Position numbers and translations under genes: made by a program
Notes under the pieces: model-generated
The model's database searches: none
What the model was told of the DNA's origin: nothing
The model's input: only the letters and a program-made list of their open reading frames with translations
Assembly (NCBI RefSeq): GCF_000276665.1
Contig: NW_004955484.1
Coordinates: 3,993,541 to 4,057,540 of the forward strand
DNA length: 64,000 bases
From: Chinchilla lanigera
Lineage: Eukaryota > Chordata > Mammalia > Rodentia > Chinchillidae
Direction of reading: 5' to 3'
In this document: positions 35,945-47,445 of the stretch, one piece after another
Layout of the letters: each line of letters begins with the position of its first letter
Position numbering within the stretch: position 1 is the stretch's first letter

Positions 35945-36190
35945 CTGCTTTTGTGCCTTATGGGCTCTGGTAGTTGGACTAGTTTGAGTTTCAGTCCCCA
36001 CCTTACCACTCTGTCACTTACTATCTGTGTAAACATGGGCAAAATACTTAACATCTTAAAGCTTCATTTTCCTCATCTGCAGAATAGGGAGAATAATAGA
36101 ACCCACCTCAGATGATTGTGATGAAATAAAATGATGCCTGTAAATTACACAGCAAAGGGTCTGGCAAAAGTGAAACACTTAGTAAATGAT
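35945..36190 (+). mobile_element. MIR SINE
   Basis: Sense MIR: GGACTAGTTTGAGTTTCAGT, CTGTCACTTACTATCTGTGT, TTCATTTTCCTCATCTGCAG, TGATTGTGATGAAATAAAAT. Confidence 0.8.
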
Positions 36191-36224
36191 AAATATATTT
36201 ATATTTTTTTCAGTCATACTGAAT

Positions 36225-36870
36225 CCTTTTGTTGTTGGTATTTTTGCTCCTGGCTCTTCCACTATCTCACTGCATGACTGAAGATTTAGCTCTCCTTTGG
36301 ATCATTGCGTAACCTCTTTCCTACCTATACTGCATGCTTTTCCTTTGCCACCCTCCAGTGGACTATTTTCCTGAGACAACTAAAGACAAAATAGCCCTTT
36401 AAAAATGAGTATAGTGTTTTATTTTCCTGCTTAGATCATAATGGCTCCCCACTGCACAAAAAAACAAAATATAAAACACCATGACTTACAAAAGTGTACT
36501 TGATATGACACTGCCCATCTTTCCCATCTTAAATCTCTCTCATTGCGCTCCTATATTATGATCCAATCACATTGGCTTTCTTCCCACTCTTGAGTTTAAC
36601 AACTTATTTGCACCTTGTTATATTTCTGAGAGAAGCAGCCAGAAACTTTTTCACCTTGAGCTTTACAAGGCTGGATTCTTTTTGTCAGAGCCCAACTCAA
36701 ATATTATTCTTTATAGAGGTCTATTCCCTTATTCGTGGGTCCATTCCCTCTCCCAGTCACTCTTACAGTGTTCACCACTATCTCAAACTATCTGGCTCGT
36801 TGCTTTTTTGAGTGATGTCCTTCCCACCAGAATGCAAATGACGTAAGAGCAAAGAGTGTGGATGGGGGGA
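36225..36870 (+). mobile_element. L2 LINE
   Basis: Typical L2 3' half: TTTCCTGCTTAGATCATAAT, GGCTCCCCACTGCAC, CCAATCACATTGGCTTTCTT, GAGCCCAACTCAAATATTAT, and a tail with AATGCAAATGACGTAAG. Confidence 0.7.
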
Positions 36871-36960
36871 CTTGTAGCCACAGTTTTGTAGTACTATGAG
36901 TTCAATTCCTGGCTTTTAGTAGATTTTCAATGCAGAAACGTTGAGTCAATGAATAAATGG

Positions 36961-37139
36961 GCTGGGCATAGTGGTGCATGCCTATAATCCCAGCATTCAG
37001 GAAACTGAATAAGGAGCATTGCAAGTTTCAACCCAGCCTGGGTAACTTAGTCTTTGCAACAGCTTGTCTCAAAATATAACATTTAAAAGGGGTGGGGTTG
37101 CAATTCAGTGCCCAGGACCTGGACTTAATTCCTATTGCC
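36961..37139 (+). mobile_element. Composite B1-dID SINE
   Basis: B1 head GGCTGGGCATAGTGGTGCAT, CCTATAATCCCAGC, CCAGCCTGGGTAACTTAG; then an ID-like part GGGGTGGGGTTGCAATTCAG, GACCTGGACTTAATTCC; then a GAAA tail. Confidence 0.85.
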
Positions 37140-37142
37140 AGA

Positions 37143-37152
37143 AAGGAAGGAA

Positions 37153-37192
<40 letters not shown>

Positions 37193-37196
37193 AAAA

Positions 37197-37252
<56 letters not shown>

Positions 37253-37253
37253 G
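37143..37253 (+). repeat. (GAAA)n microsatellite
   Basis: Purine tetranucleotide run at the tail of the SINE; the Lys/Glu-rich ORFs across it are artefacts. Confidence 0.95.
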
Positions 37254-37269
37254 AACACAGTTAGTCCAA

Positions 37270-38980
37270 TATTCATTTATGAAACAGGGTGATTTAGATT
37301 CAGTGATATCAAATATTTTTCCAGCTCTAAACTGCTAAGAGTCTTGGGGCATCTTGGCATCCTGAGTCAATACAGACAGAGGAAGAGAGAAGTCTGAATT
37401 GTGAAAGTCTAGGACATACTATTGAAAAATAATATTTGCCAGATCATGGAATAAGGCTATCATAATCTTCCATGTAACTACACACATTCAAATGTACCCA
37501 AAATTTCTCTCACTGTGACATTTACAATTTTTTCTTAGGTTTACATTTCTCTATGATTAGATCCTATGACAGGGAGAAGGACGTTATCAGAAAAGATTGT
37601 GATGATCAACTGGTTGATATAAATTTGCCCTGATCCACAGATGTATTTGTTGACTGACTCTCAGAGGGCTCATAAGTACCTTTGAGAATAATCCATCTGA
37701 TATGATCTAGGAATACAGAAAAGGTTCTAGATGTGCCTGGGCTTTATTCAACATCTTGCCATAAGATTATCACTCAGATACTTGCCCACACCATTTTTAA
37801 AATTAATTCCACAAACATGTGTTTAGCCCCTACCATGAGCAGTCACAGGATGATCAAAAGAGATATCAGTATCAACTCTTATAGAGTATAAATTGATCAG
37901 ACACTGAAGTGAGGTATTATTTGTCAATTATAATAAATATGGCAAAACATTCTAAGGAAAAGGATAGACTATTATCCTGTCCAGCAGGTAAGAGAACACA
38001 GCCTTTGCTTGCTCGTGGGTTCTAATTAGCATTTTGGACCAGAAGTTGAGGAACTATGAGGGCCTTAGCCTATCATTTCTACAGAGAAAATCGACTTCCT
38101 TAAAACCCTGATGTCACCACTTGCTGGTCTCCAGTGCACACATTAATCTGTCTTTCTCCATGGGGAATGCAAGGAGGAGTTTGCAGAAAGAGAGCAGAAA
38201 AACAGAAAGAGAAAGGTGACGCCTTCGGCAAGACCCAAAGCCCCGTAATAGGCAGCTCTGGGAGGGAGGAGATTGCATCAGCTTCAATAGCAGATGAAAC
38301 TTGCTCTATTTTTCTTTGCTCATATAACCAGGTACTCCATAAATGTCAGGGGAAGGATGAGAAGAAGTAAACAGTTATTATGAAGGAAGAAGCGAGGGCA
38401 TTGGGTTTCTGTCAGTCGTCTGGATTGTAAAATATCGCAGTGTCCAGGTGACCTTGGGAACGCTTGTGCTGGTATCATAGCAGCCATTTGTGTAGGTAAA
38501 GGAACCCTAGTTTAAGCCGCAAAGTATATTTATGGGGACTGCAAATATAGGTGCTGTTTGAACATGTGTGTTCTCTTCCTGCTCTCTGGAGCTGGCTGTG
38601 TTTTCCTTGGCTTAATTTCTTCTAAGCCAACCTATAGGCCTGTGGAAGGTATGTTTGCTGCTGTGCAGGGCCTACTGGGTTTAGCAATCCCTCATAGGAG
38701 AAGCATTTCTCCAGATGGCAGGGCCTTTGGAGTGCAGAGAAGTGTTTTTGGCTGTTGGCAAGGCTCCGTTGTCAGTGTTGGCCAGTCACCCACCCTGAGC
38801 CTCGCATGCAGTTGTGCTCTGTGACAATCCGCCAGAAGCTCTGGGCCCCGGGGCAAGTACTGTCATTTGGAAAGAAAACTAAAAATTTCTATGAGAAAGT
38901 AAACACTTTGCTCTGGAGTGGGTCTAAATTATTCAGCCCCCAGACTTACATAGCTTAAGGAGAAATTTTTATTTTAAAAA
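37270..38980. other. Unassigned intergenic DNA
   Basis: Nothing certain. 37795-37985 may be an antisense L2 end (TTCCACAAACATGTGTTTAG). Confidence 0.35.
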
Positions 38981-38989
38981 AAATTGAGG

Positions 38990-39190
38990 TCGGAAGAAGT
39001 CTGGATTTAAATCTCAACTCAACTGGACATAACTGTGCGACCTTGAATAAGCTATACAGTGTCCTTGAGCATCAAATTATTTGTCTAGAAAGTAGGGATG
39101 AGCATGTTGCTATTTCTTATAAAGTGTTATGATAAGGATTAAAGCACGTAATTTATGCAAAGTGCTCAGGGCAGTAACTAATGGCTAGCA
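38990..39190 (+). mobile_element. MIR SINE
   Basis: Sense MIR: TCTGGATTTAAATCTCAACT, TGTGCGACCTTGAATAAGC, ATAAGGATTAAAGCACGTAA, GCAAAGTGCTCAGGGCAGTA. Confidence 0.75.
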
Positions 39191-39454
39191 TGCAATTACT
39201 TGCACACGATTCTGCATTGGCACATCCAGCATTATAATCAGGGACTATTTTTTCAGGTGACTAAAGGGGGAAACACCACAAGAGTCCATCTTTTGGGAGC
39301 TAACTCAAGAGGCCTCAAGACGCTTTGCCTTGTACACCTAGTCAATGCTGTGGGCAGAGATCAGCACCGTGGACAGCCCCACAGGCAGCAACTAGGGCAG
39401 AAGGGGCTGGCTTTGAATTTGGATCATCTATTTCAGTGTTTTAAAACTGTGAGT

Positions 39455-39740
39455 CTATCGGTGAATGAGTGGCTAAAAAAAGGTGACATATATACACAGA
39501 GGAACTTTATTCAATCATAAAGATGGATGAGCTTGAGTCCTTTGTAGCAAAATGGATCTTGAGACCATAGTGTTAAAGAAAATGTCAGACACAGCAAGTC
39601 AAATAGTACATGGTTTCTTTCATATGAGATACCCACTCATATAATATAAAGGCAGGCTTTTGGAAAAGGTGGAGGGGATCCTGGGAACGGGTAGAGCAGG
39701 GAGGAGAAGAGGGTTGAAAATAATTAAGATGGTCAGTTTT
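39455..39740 (+). mobile_element. L1 3'-end fragment
   Basis: AAAGGTGACATATATACACA, TTCAATCATAAAGATGGATG, GGTTTCTTTCATATGAGATA, as at the L1 3' ends at 16 kb and 42.3 kb. Confidence 0.7.
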
Positions 39741-39831
39741 TTCCTGTGAGTGTGTTTCATGTTTTGGGTGCAGAGTTCCTGTGCCTTGAGTTTTGCTCCT
39801 ACCCAGAGGGTCTCTGAGAAACCAGTACTTA

Positions 39832-39996
39832 GTCGGGCATGGTGGCTCATGCCTATAATCCCAACTCGTGGGAGGCTGAGGCAGGAAGACTGTTGCAAAT
39901 TTGAGACCAGCCTGGGTTACAAAGTGAGCTCAAGACCAGCCTGAACTGTATAGCGAGACCCAGTCTCAAAAAGACCAAAACAAACAAACAAACAAA
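39832..39996 (+). mobile_element. B1 SINE, full length
   Basis: GTCGGGCATGGTGGCTCATG start; GGGAGGCTGAGGCAGGAAG; two copies of GACCAGCCTG spaced 29 bp (the internal B1 duplication); GAGACCCAGTCTC end; (CAAA)n tail. An 11-bp AAACCAGTACT duplication lies at 39819-39829 and 39997-40007. Confidence 0.92.
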
Positions 39997-40033
39997 AAAC
40001 CAGTACTAAATCCCCAAACAAGAACATGAGGAG

Positions 40034-40754
40034 GAGCTATTTGTATTTCATTATCTGAGAAGTGTGTATCCATCTCAGCTGCTCATTTTTGGATTGGGTC
40101 TTTGAATTTGCAGGGGGCTGATATTTTTAAATTCTTTATATGTTCTAGATCGAAGCCCTTTGTCTGAGGGACAGTCAGCTAAATTTTTTTCCAAGTTTGT
40201 GGGTTTTCTTTTTACTCTGCTGGTGATTTCGAGGCTTTTATAGGTAAATGGTCACAACTAGAGACCATACTCATAAGTGAAATAAATCAGACCTGCATGT
40301 GCAAGCACTGCATTGTCTGACTAGTGTAAAACCTGACAGAGTTAGTATAAACTCGGAGGTATGATAGACATTGTGAAATGACAGGAAAACGCTCAAGCAT
40401 AAAGTACAGCTGGGATGTGGGAAAAGAGAAGAGAAAGAAGGAGAAATTTTGTATGTATGTATTTATAGGATAGTTAACATAGTTGATGTACTGTCTTCTG
40501 TTTCTTTGCTGAAAGAAACTGTTAATGAGTCCTTGATTGATCAATATTGCATATTTGTCTCTATTGCAATATTGTCTCTATTTGTTTTCATGAGAAACCG
40601 CTTTGAAGATATCGATATGTAATACAACAAGCATTGTTGATTTCCTACCAGTCTGTTTGTAACTCTGTATTGTCTGTACTGTTCTTTTGCTATTTTGTAA
40701 AAGATTGTCTGTCTGTTAATGTTTTCCTCCTTTTCTTTTTAAAACTAAAAAAAA
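40034..40754 (+). mobile_element. L1 insertion with 5' inversion and target-site duplication
   Basis: 40034-40235 is L1 ORF2 3' sequence in antisense (ACTCTGCTGGTGATTTC side). 40240-40754 is the L1 3' end in sense (AGTGAAATAAATCAGAC) ending in an A-rich tail. The 13-bp duplication AGAACATGAGGAG lies at 40021-40033 and 40755-40767. This is the classic twin-priming structure. Confidence 0.9.
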
Positions 40755-41289
40755 AGAACATGAGGAGCACTGAGGGTCATCAGGAAGGCCTACTGTAAAG
40801 GCGTTTCCAGCACATATTTGCCCTGCAGTAGAGAATTTTCCTGGGTCCCTACAGTTCCCATCCTCCCTGGACATTTAAGTCCTGATCATATTTCACTCAG
40901 AAACTACAAGAGCATGCTGAATGAGTGGTGGTCCTCTCCCCAGTGCAAGTAAGCAGGCCCACACAGGACACATGGTGCCCCCGACCCAAGGGTGAGAATA
41001 TCCACCAGTTCCAAGCCAGCTCTTACATTATTTTGCTAACCCGAGGCATTGGGAAGCAGATGTGAGGACTAACCAACCAAGATGATCCTGAATGAGGATG
41101 CTGCCTGCAAAGAGAAAAGAACAAGACCCTGTAACCACAGTCTGGGGTGAATGGACAGAGGGGCCTCTGGTGCAGGGTGGGAACTTCAAAAACCCACAGG
41201 CCCTAAAGGTAGATGAAGAAAATCAGAACTGTCTGGGTCCTAAGACTAAATTTTTGAGGGAAAAACGCTCATTCAAAGACACAGAAATG

Positions 41290-41392
41290 GGCAGGGGATT
41301 TAGCTCAGCTGCACAGTGCCTGCCTGGCAAGAGCAAGGTTGTGAGTTCGATTCCTGGTACCGGAGAAAAACAAAAACAAAAACAAAAAAACA
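41290..41392 (+). mobile_element. ID SINE
   Basis: Full-length body with A-box TAGCTCAGCTGC and B-box GAGTTCGATTCCT, (CAAAAA)n tail, and a perfect 16-bp duplication CAAAGACACAGAAATG at 41274-41289 and 41393-41408. Confidence 0.93.
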
Positions 41393-41408
41393 CAAAGACA
41401 CAGAAATG

Positions 41409-41850
41409 TTTTCTTTGACTCTGTCTTTTTAAATTTTTCCATTTTTAAATTCTCTTCTTTTCTTCATTGGGTTATTTGGGCACTTGGTTTTTTCTCATTT
41501 TTGCCCTGTCTTTTAGCTTGCTTGCTCTCCATTTCTCCTTTCCCCTTTCAATTTCCCTCCTCTCCTTTCTTATCATTTTATTTCCTGTACTTTGCTCTCT
41601 GTTTATCTTTTTTCTTTTTCTAACTTTTTTTCTTCTTTTTTAATCCTTCTTTTTCATTCATTTCTGATACCATTCTTTAACACTATTAATTTACTTTTAT
41701 TCCTCAAGAGGACCTCCTATCTCAGTTTTCTCTCATTTTCATAATCCATTGATCAATTTCTCAAACTTTTCTTTTATTCATTCTCCAGTTCCCCACCTCC
41801 TCTATCTTTACCAGTAAAAGTAGTAAGCTTTATGTATCTCTAGCTAGCTA
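41409..41850 (+). repeat. Pyrimidine-rich block
   Basis: About 440 bp strongly biased to C/T without a fixed unit, resembling the block before L1 ORF1 at 18.3 kb, and also followed by L1 sequence. Confidence 0.5.
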
Positions 41851-42040
41851 GGTTACACTATTGCTGCTGAATAAATGCAGATCCATGTTTGTGCCAACAC
41901 AATTCACAATAGCTAAATCATGGAAGCGTCCTATATGTCCATCAAAATATGAATGGATAAATAAAATGAGGTATTTACACACAATGGAGTACTATTCTGC
42001 TATGAAGAAGGATAAATTTGAGTAATTTATAAGAAAATGA

Positions 42041-42188
42041 CTGGGTGTGGTCACGAGCATGGTGGTGCATGTCTGTAATCTCAGCACTCAAGAGGCTGAG
42101 GCAGGAGGATTGCCATGAGTTCAAGGCCAACCAGGGCTACAAAGTAAGTTCAAGTCCAGCCTGAACTGCATGGTGAAGCCCTGTCTCA
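42041..42188 (+). mobile_element. B1 SINE with GAAA tail
   Basis: CTGGGTGTGGTCACGAGCAT start, GAGGCTGAGGCAGGAGGATT, the internal duplicated CCAGCCTG/CCAACCAG segment, then a (GAAA)n tail to 42259. AAGAAAAT on both sides is the likely target duplication. Confidence 0.88.
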
Positions 42189-42205
42189 AAAAAAGAAAGA
42201 AAGAG

Positions 42206-42256
<51 letters not shown>

Positions 42257-42259
42257 AAA
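42189..42259 (+). repeat. (GAAA)n microsatellite
   Basis: Tail expansion of the B1. Confidence 0.95.
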
Positions 42260-42814
42260 TAGATGCACCTTGAGCTTATAATGTTAAGTGAAATAAACAC
42301 ACAAGCTTAAAGCTTAAATATCACATGGTTTCTCTCATATGAGAAGCCCAAAGTGTAATTAAAGAACAAAAAAAAGATAAATAATAGGAAGTATGGAGAT
42401 AGATCTTTCTTAAATGGGAGAGGGATCAAGCGAGCAGAGGAGCAAGGGAGGGGAGGTAAAGGAGATGAATAGGAACTAAGATGTGCTGTGTATGTGGACC
42501 AACTCCATGCAAGGCATATAAACATTATGCATGGCAAACACACACTGAAAACACATAGATTAATATAGATTTGAAAATGGCATTTCCAGCAAAATGTACA
42601 GATTCTAGATTCTAAAGATATTGACAAACTATATTCAAATACTATCCCTTGTCACACTGCAGACATGTGAACCTATTAAAATATTCGCTTTAAAACAACT
42701 TTCCAAGAAAAAAAAACTTCCCAAGAAGAAAAGAAACTAAAGGAATGTTTGCCTAATAATAATATGATACTAATACTTGAATGTTAGTAATTATTACATA
42801 TATATGAATGTGCA

Positions 42815-42890
42815 TGTGGTGCTGGGAATCAAATCCACAAATTCACATATTCTAGATGAGCATTCCACCACTGAGCCATCCCCCCTGCCA
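42815..42890 (-). mobile_element. ID-like tRNA-derived SINE fragment
   Basis: GGTGCTGGGAATCAAATCCA, GAGCATTCCACCACTGAGCC on plus: antisense tRNA-like ID part, diverged. Confidence 0.6.
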
Positions 42891-42932
42891 ACTAAGTATT
42901 TCTTAATATCTGAAGTGTGGATTTATTTTCTT

Positions 42933-43062
42933 ATGAGATATTTACACACAATGGAGTACTATTCTGCTATGAAAAAGGATAAATTTGAGTCATTTATAAG
43001 AAAATGGCTGGGTGTGGTCATAGGCACGATGGTGCATGTCTGTAATCCCAGCATGCAGGAGG
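42933..43062 (+). repeat. Second copy of the L1-B1 junction
   Basis: Direct repeat, about 130 bp, of 41966-42095 (offset about 967 bp). It includes the L1 part CACACAATGGAGTACTATTC and the first ~60 bp of the same B1, which is cut short. Confidence 0.8.
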
Positions 43063-43252
43063 GATTTTCTTACTATTTGTAAAATATATAAATTTGGTCC
43101 CTATGGAAATAAGAAATCAATATCTTAATTTTTAAATAAAATTGTACTGTATTATAATCATCAGTCTTTGATAAAACATATCCTCAAACTTTCTTTCCAT
43201 TTAATCAAATACATCATTCCAATTTACACTTTTCAAGCTGAAAATCTACAAG

Positions 43253-43286
43253 ATTTCTAGTGGAAAACTAGTTTTCCACTAGAAAT
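43253..43286. repeat. Perfect 34-bp palindrome
   Basis: Each 17-bp arm is ATTTCTAGTGGAAAACT or its exact complement, with no spacer. It extends to 42 bp (43249-43290) with a single mismatched pair. Confidence 0.95.
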
Positions 43287-43329
43287 TTTGCATATGTCCA
43301 GATCTGAAATGGCTTCTCAACAAAATGTT

Positions 43330-43437
43330 AGTATATAAAAATTTGCAAAATGAATTAAGATATGCTACATATGTACCAATCTCCCAAAACAAGTGTAAAT
43401 TTTATGTATTGCAAACATACACCAATAAAAAATAAAC
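43330..43437 (+). mobile_element. L1 3' terminus
   Basis: ATATGTACCAATCTCCC and GCAAACATACACCAATAAAA, then AAATAAA: the same ending as the L1 at 16.39 kb. Confidence 0.6.
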
Positions 43438-43560
43438 TGTAGGTCTATGCAAAACCAACACTAGAAAGGGTGACTAGCAATTTAAAATAAAACAGAGAAC
43501 AATAGAATTAAAATGCAGAGTATATTTGTAAGTAAGATAAGTACAGGTCCATGAAATTTT

Positions 43561-43645
43561 TTTTTTAATGGTACCAGGGATCGAACTCACAACCTTGCAC
43601 TTGCCAGGCAGGCACTTATGCCACTGAGCTATATCTCCAGTCCCT
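43561..43645 (-). mobile_element. ID SINE
   Basis: GGTACCAGGGATCGAACTCA, TTGCCAGGCAGGCAC, CACTGAGCTATATCTCCAG on plus. The duplication AGGTCCATGAA lies on both sides (43545- and 43646-). Confidence 0.9.
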
Positions 43646-43687
43646 AGGTCCATGAACTTTTATGCTTTGTTCTATTTTGTTGCAGTG

Positions 43688-43720
43688 TGTGTGCGTGCAT
43701 GTGCGTGTGTGTGTGTATAG
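43688..43720 (+). repeat. (TG)n repeat
   Basis: TG run with GC variants. Confidence 0.85.
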
Positions 43721-44625
43721 CAAGGTGTCATATCACTATATTTCAGATGGCTAAAGTGAGAAAAACACTAACCCATTAGATCATTTTTCTCTAGAAAAAT
43801 CCATTCTCAAACTATTTCTGCTTCACTGACTATTGGTGTCTCCTTCTGGTTGAAATTCCACGTGCCATTTCTCCTGGCCTAGCCACAGTGAACAAAGCAG
43901 CACCAGTGGCCCAGGAAGTAACATCTCTAGGGAGTTTAAGTGAGCACCCCAAAATATCAAAAATACTTCATATCTTTGACCACCAGAATTCTCTTCAATG
44001 AGATAAATTTTCCTTATAAAATTAATTATTTAGAAAAAATGTGGATCGGTTTCTTAACAGTATGTAAATAAGAGTACAGTTGGTACAAAGATGTAGTAAG
44101 GATCCTTATAGCAACGCAGGAACACCTAACATGTAGGGAGGAATTATATTAGACATGGTTAGCAAAGAACTTGAACTCAAGACAAAAACTTAAATCTTGG
44201 CTTCTTCTTACACCATCTAAACATAGCATACTTTCTTCCTTCTACCTCTGTTTCTACATCCAGTAACCAGGGACGGTAGAGCTGGCAGTATTCACAGGAT
44301 GGTTTGGAGGATGGCACCATAGCACAGCCACAGAGCGGTATAGGAAACAGTACTATGATAGCAAACAGATCCCAGGTCCCTCACACATGGTCCACCGAGC
44401 AGCTGTTGATGCTTACACATTCTAGACAGTTTTGCCTTGGGCTGGGTTCAATTCAGTGACCTAGACATGAAAGACTGTCTGTGTCCCAGTTCCAAGTCCT
44501 TCTGCTCCTACTATTTCTATCACGGTGGACGCTAGAAGACTTCAGAGTTTTTCCATCATACATTTTTTTCCTGACATTTTTCATAGACAAGGTGACTTTT
44601 AAGAGTTAAAGCTAAATATTGAAAA
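43721..44625. other. Unassigned intergenic DNA
   Basis: Nothing recognised. Confidence 0.4.
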
Positions 44626-44985
44626 AGGATAAAGGGTAAAGGGCAACTGGGATGGGGGAAAAGAGAAGGGAAAGAAGGAGAAATTTTGTATGTATGTATA
44701 TATAGGATAGTTAACATAGCTGTTCTACTGTCCTCTGTTTCTTTGCTGAAAGAAACTGTCAGTGAGTCCTTGATTGATCAATATTGCATGTCTCTATCTG
44801 TTTTCATAAGAAACCACTTTGAAGATATTAATATGTAATACAACAAACATTGTTAATTTCCTACCACTTTGTTTGAAACTCTATATTGTCTGTACTGTTC
44901 TTTTGCTATTTTGTAAAACGTTGTCTGTCTGTTAATGTTTTCCTCCTTTTATTTTTAAAACAAAAAAAGAAGAAGAAAAAGAGAA
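44625..44985 (+). mobile_element. L1 3' UTR copy
   Basis: Near-identical to 40400-40750: AGAAATTTTGTATGTATGTA, GCTGAAAGAAACTGTCAGTG, TGATTGATCAATATTGCATG, CTGTCTGTTAATGTTTTCCT, A-rich end. Confidence 0.8.
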
Positions 44986-45439
44986 AAACTAACATCTACT
45001 CAACTGAAATGATGTTTATGTATGCAGCCTCTAGGTCTAGGTCAGTATTTGTACTATCCAGAAAGTATATTTCAGGGAAACTATTTTAAAGTCCAACACT
45101 TGCAGGACTGAAGTTCTAATCTTGCATTTTAGAAAAGACCAAAGAGCAACAAGGACAAAATAATATCTATTAAATAGGGACTGCTGTGCTTACCTAAGTA
45201 ATTGGATTAGCATAAAGCAAAAATTGAGAACTGACACCCCATAGATTAGATCAGACTTAGAAGCAGGAAGGGGGCAAATAAGGAGGTAGGGAGGGGAGGA
45301 TTTATGGGAATGGACTCCCAAAATCTTAAAATCGGGAGCTCTCACATAAGAGCGTCCATTTCTATCTTCTTTTGACAAAGGGCAATTCTCTCATAACACT
45401 GGGGCTCAGGGCCACATTCAGCTCAACTTGAGAAGCGGT

Positions 45440-45720
45440 TGTTCCCTCTAGGGGGACCATACACTTCACAGTTAAACACAGTCTGCACTTCTCCCTATTG
45501 TTCAGCACCCAACCCCTTTGCCCTCTTTATTTTATCTGCCTTAGACCACAGAACAATAAAAGGTCACTGTTACTTTCCATCACGAAACTGGCCATCCCTG
45601 TGTAAAAGTACTCAAGAAGAAGACTATAAGTCTCATGAGGGCAGGCATGCATTGTGCCCATTTAATTTTCCACTGTGTACCCAGCATCTAACATATATCA
45701 GGTGCTCACTATAGTTCCAG
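45440..45720 (+). mobile_element. L2 LINE 3' end
   Basis: AGTCTCATGAGGGCAGGCAT and CAGCATCTAACATATATCAG, GGTGCTCACTATAG: the L2 3' ending. Confidence 0.65.
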
Positions 45721-45743
45721 GATGGATGGATGGATGGATGGAC
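45721..45743 (+). repeat. (GGAT)n microsatellite
   Basis: Short tetranucleotide run at the L2 terminus. Confidence 0.9.
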
Positions 45744-46004
45744 AAAGGCTGGGAGGAAGAGCGGCATGAAATATCTTAGGCCCCTAGTTGGAAGAGAGGA
45801 GCATATGAAGCATTTTAAAGGCATCAGGAACTATTGCCTTTTAGTGTGGTCCTGGAGAAGTACTGGGGCTTCAAATTCTAGGCAATGAAAAGCTCACTGT
45901 GACTGCTGTTGTGAAGACCCTTTCACCTGAAGCAAAAGGAAGTAAATAAAGAAAAGAGAAGAGGGAATTTCCCAAGGATTTTTAAAAAATGTCACACTAA
46001 GACC

Positions 46005-46210
46005 ATGGACTTTGGTGTTAGAAGAATCTCGATTTAAATCCTGGATCTACCACTCACTAGTTGTTTAACCTTCGCTAAGTTGCTTTACCACTCTAGGCCT
46101 CAGTTTCTTAATGTGTACCTTGTAGAATTATGTGGCTACTTAATAATCTATCTAAAGCACTTAGCAGAGTAAAAGCAAATAGTATGTCTTAATAAACACT
46201 GTAGCTTTTG
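46005..46210 (+). mobile_element. MIR SINE
   Basis: ATCTCGATTTAAATCCTGGA, CCACTCACTAGTTGTTTAAC, TAGGCCTCAGTTTCTTAATG. Confidence 0.8.
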
Positions 46211-47034
46211 TCTGCTCTTTTGGTGGAATCATCTATTTTCTTCTCCACTGGGTTGTTACCATAAGCATAAAGCATACTGTAATAGCTGCCTTTAAAAAAG
46301 AATTAGTTAGAAATCCTTCCCTTGATCCACATTCCTCTCTGAAAGGCTTGAACTTAATATTACCAGGATCAAATTCCTGGGCCAGAAACAAAAGTATTCC
46401 ACTAGCAACAAGCTTACCTGACCTCCAGATCTTGGTTTCTTATACCATTCTCCAATAAAAGGGTGCTTCAGCTGCTTGGAGTAATGGTTGTGTCTAGGGC
46501 TAGGGCAGAAAATTTATAAGACAAGTCTGGAGCATATTATAATGCAACAAAGTAGGAAAGTGCTAAGTATACACACAACCCGATGCACTCTTGATCATAA
46601 TGGTGGTGGAATATCAAAAAGCATTGGAACCAAATGAAAAAGCTCCCACTGCTCGAGGCTGGAACACTTGGTAAGTAAAATAAAGTGGTACTGAAGTATA
46701 ATAAAAGTATAAAATAAGAACCCATGCGGCCATACTGATATAAACAACTGAATAAATAAGTAAATGAAGGGTATAGATAAATGCAGGCTAACTCCAAATA
46801 ACTTACGTGCATACTCTGCATTCAGGGAGATATAAGAACACATTCCTTAATTGTAGGCTGCCCGTAATAACTTCCTTCCAAACAGTATAACATAGTAATG
46901 GGATAAAACCTGCAACTTTACAAAAGGGAAAAAAATGTGAAAACACTACCTTATCTGAGTGCTCAAGATTAACATCATCATGACACCTCATGTTGGTGGT
47001 TCGTACCCTTGATATGATGTGATGAGAAGGATAC
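46211..47034. other. Unassigned intergenic DNA
   Basis: No gene supported. Confidence 0.35.
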
Positions 47035-47445
47035 TTTATCTTCCTCCGAAACCTATAACCCCCGTCTAATCATGAGGAAAACATCAGACAAATCCTAACT
47101 GAAGGATGGTCTATGAAATATTTTGTCAGCATTTTTCAACACTGCCAAGGACATCAAGAACAAGGAAAGTTTGAGAAACTGCTGCAGTCAAGAGGCACCT
47201 AAGGAGACGTGACAACTAATATAAAGTGGTATCTTGAATGGATCCCAGAGCAGAAAAGGGACGTTAGATAAAAACTAAGGAAGCATGAATAACGCACGGG
47301 CTTTAGGTAATAATAATACATCAAGATTCATTCATTTATTGTGACAAATGTGTACTAACATATATCAGGAACAGAAGAGACTGAGTGTGGGATATATGGA
47401 AACTGTATTATTTCATATCTTTATAATTCTTAAGCTAGCCTAAAA
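47035..47445 (+). mobile_element. Ancient repeat, family not assigned
   Basis: AAACATCAGACAAATCCTAA, GAAGGATGGTCTATGAAATA, CAAGGAAAGTTTGAGAAACT and ACGTGACAACTAATATAAAG follow a widespread mammalian repeat pattern that I recognise but cannot name. Confidence 0.45.

Larger units (their letters stand above)
41855..42680 (+). mobile_element. L1 3' end, interrupted by a B1
   Basis: AATTCACAATAGCTAAATCA, CACACAATGGAGTACTATTC before the B1, then AATGTTAAGTGAAATAAAC, GGTTTCTCTCATATGAGAAG after it. Same orientation throughout; only the 3' part of L1 is present. Confidence 0.8.

Noticed and set aside
37064..37338. Lys/Glu/Arg-rich ORFs
   Set aside because: Products of the (GAAA)n microsatellite.
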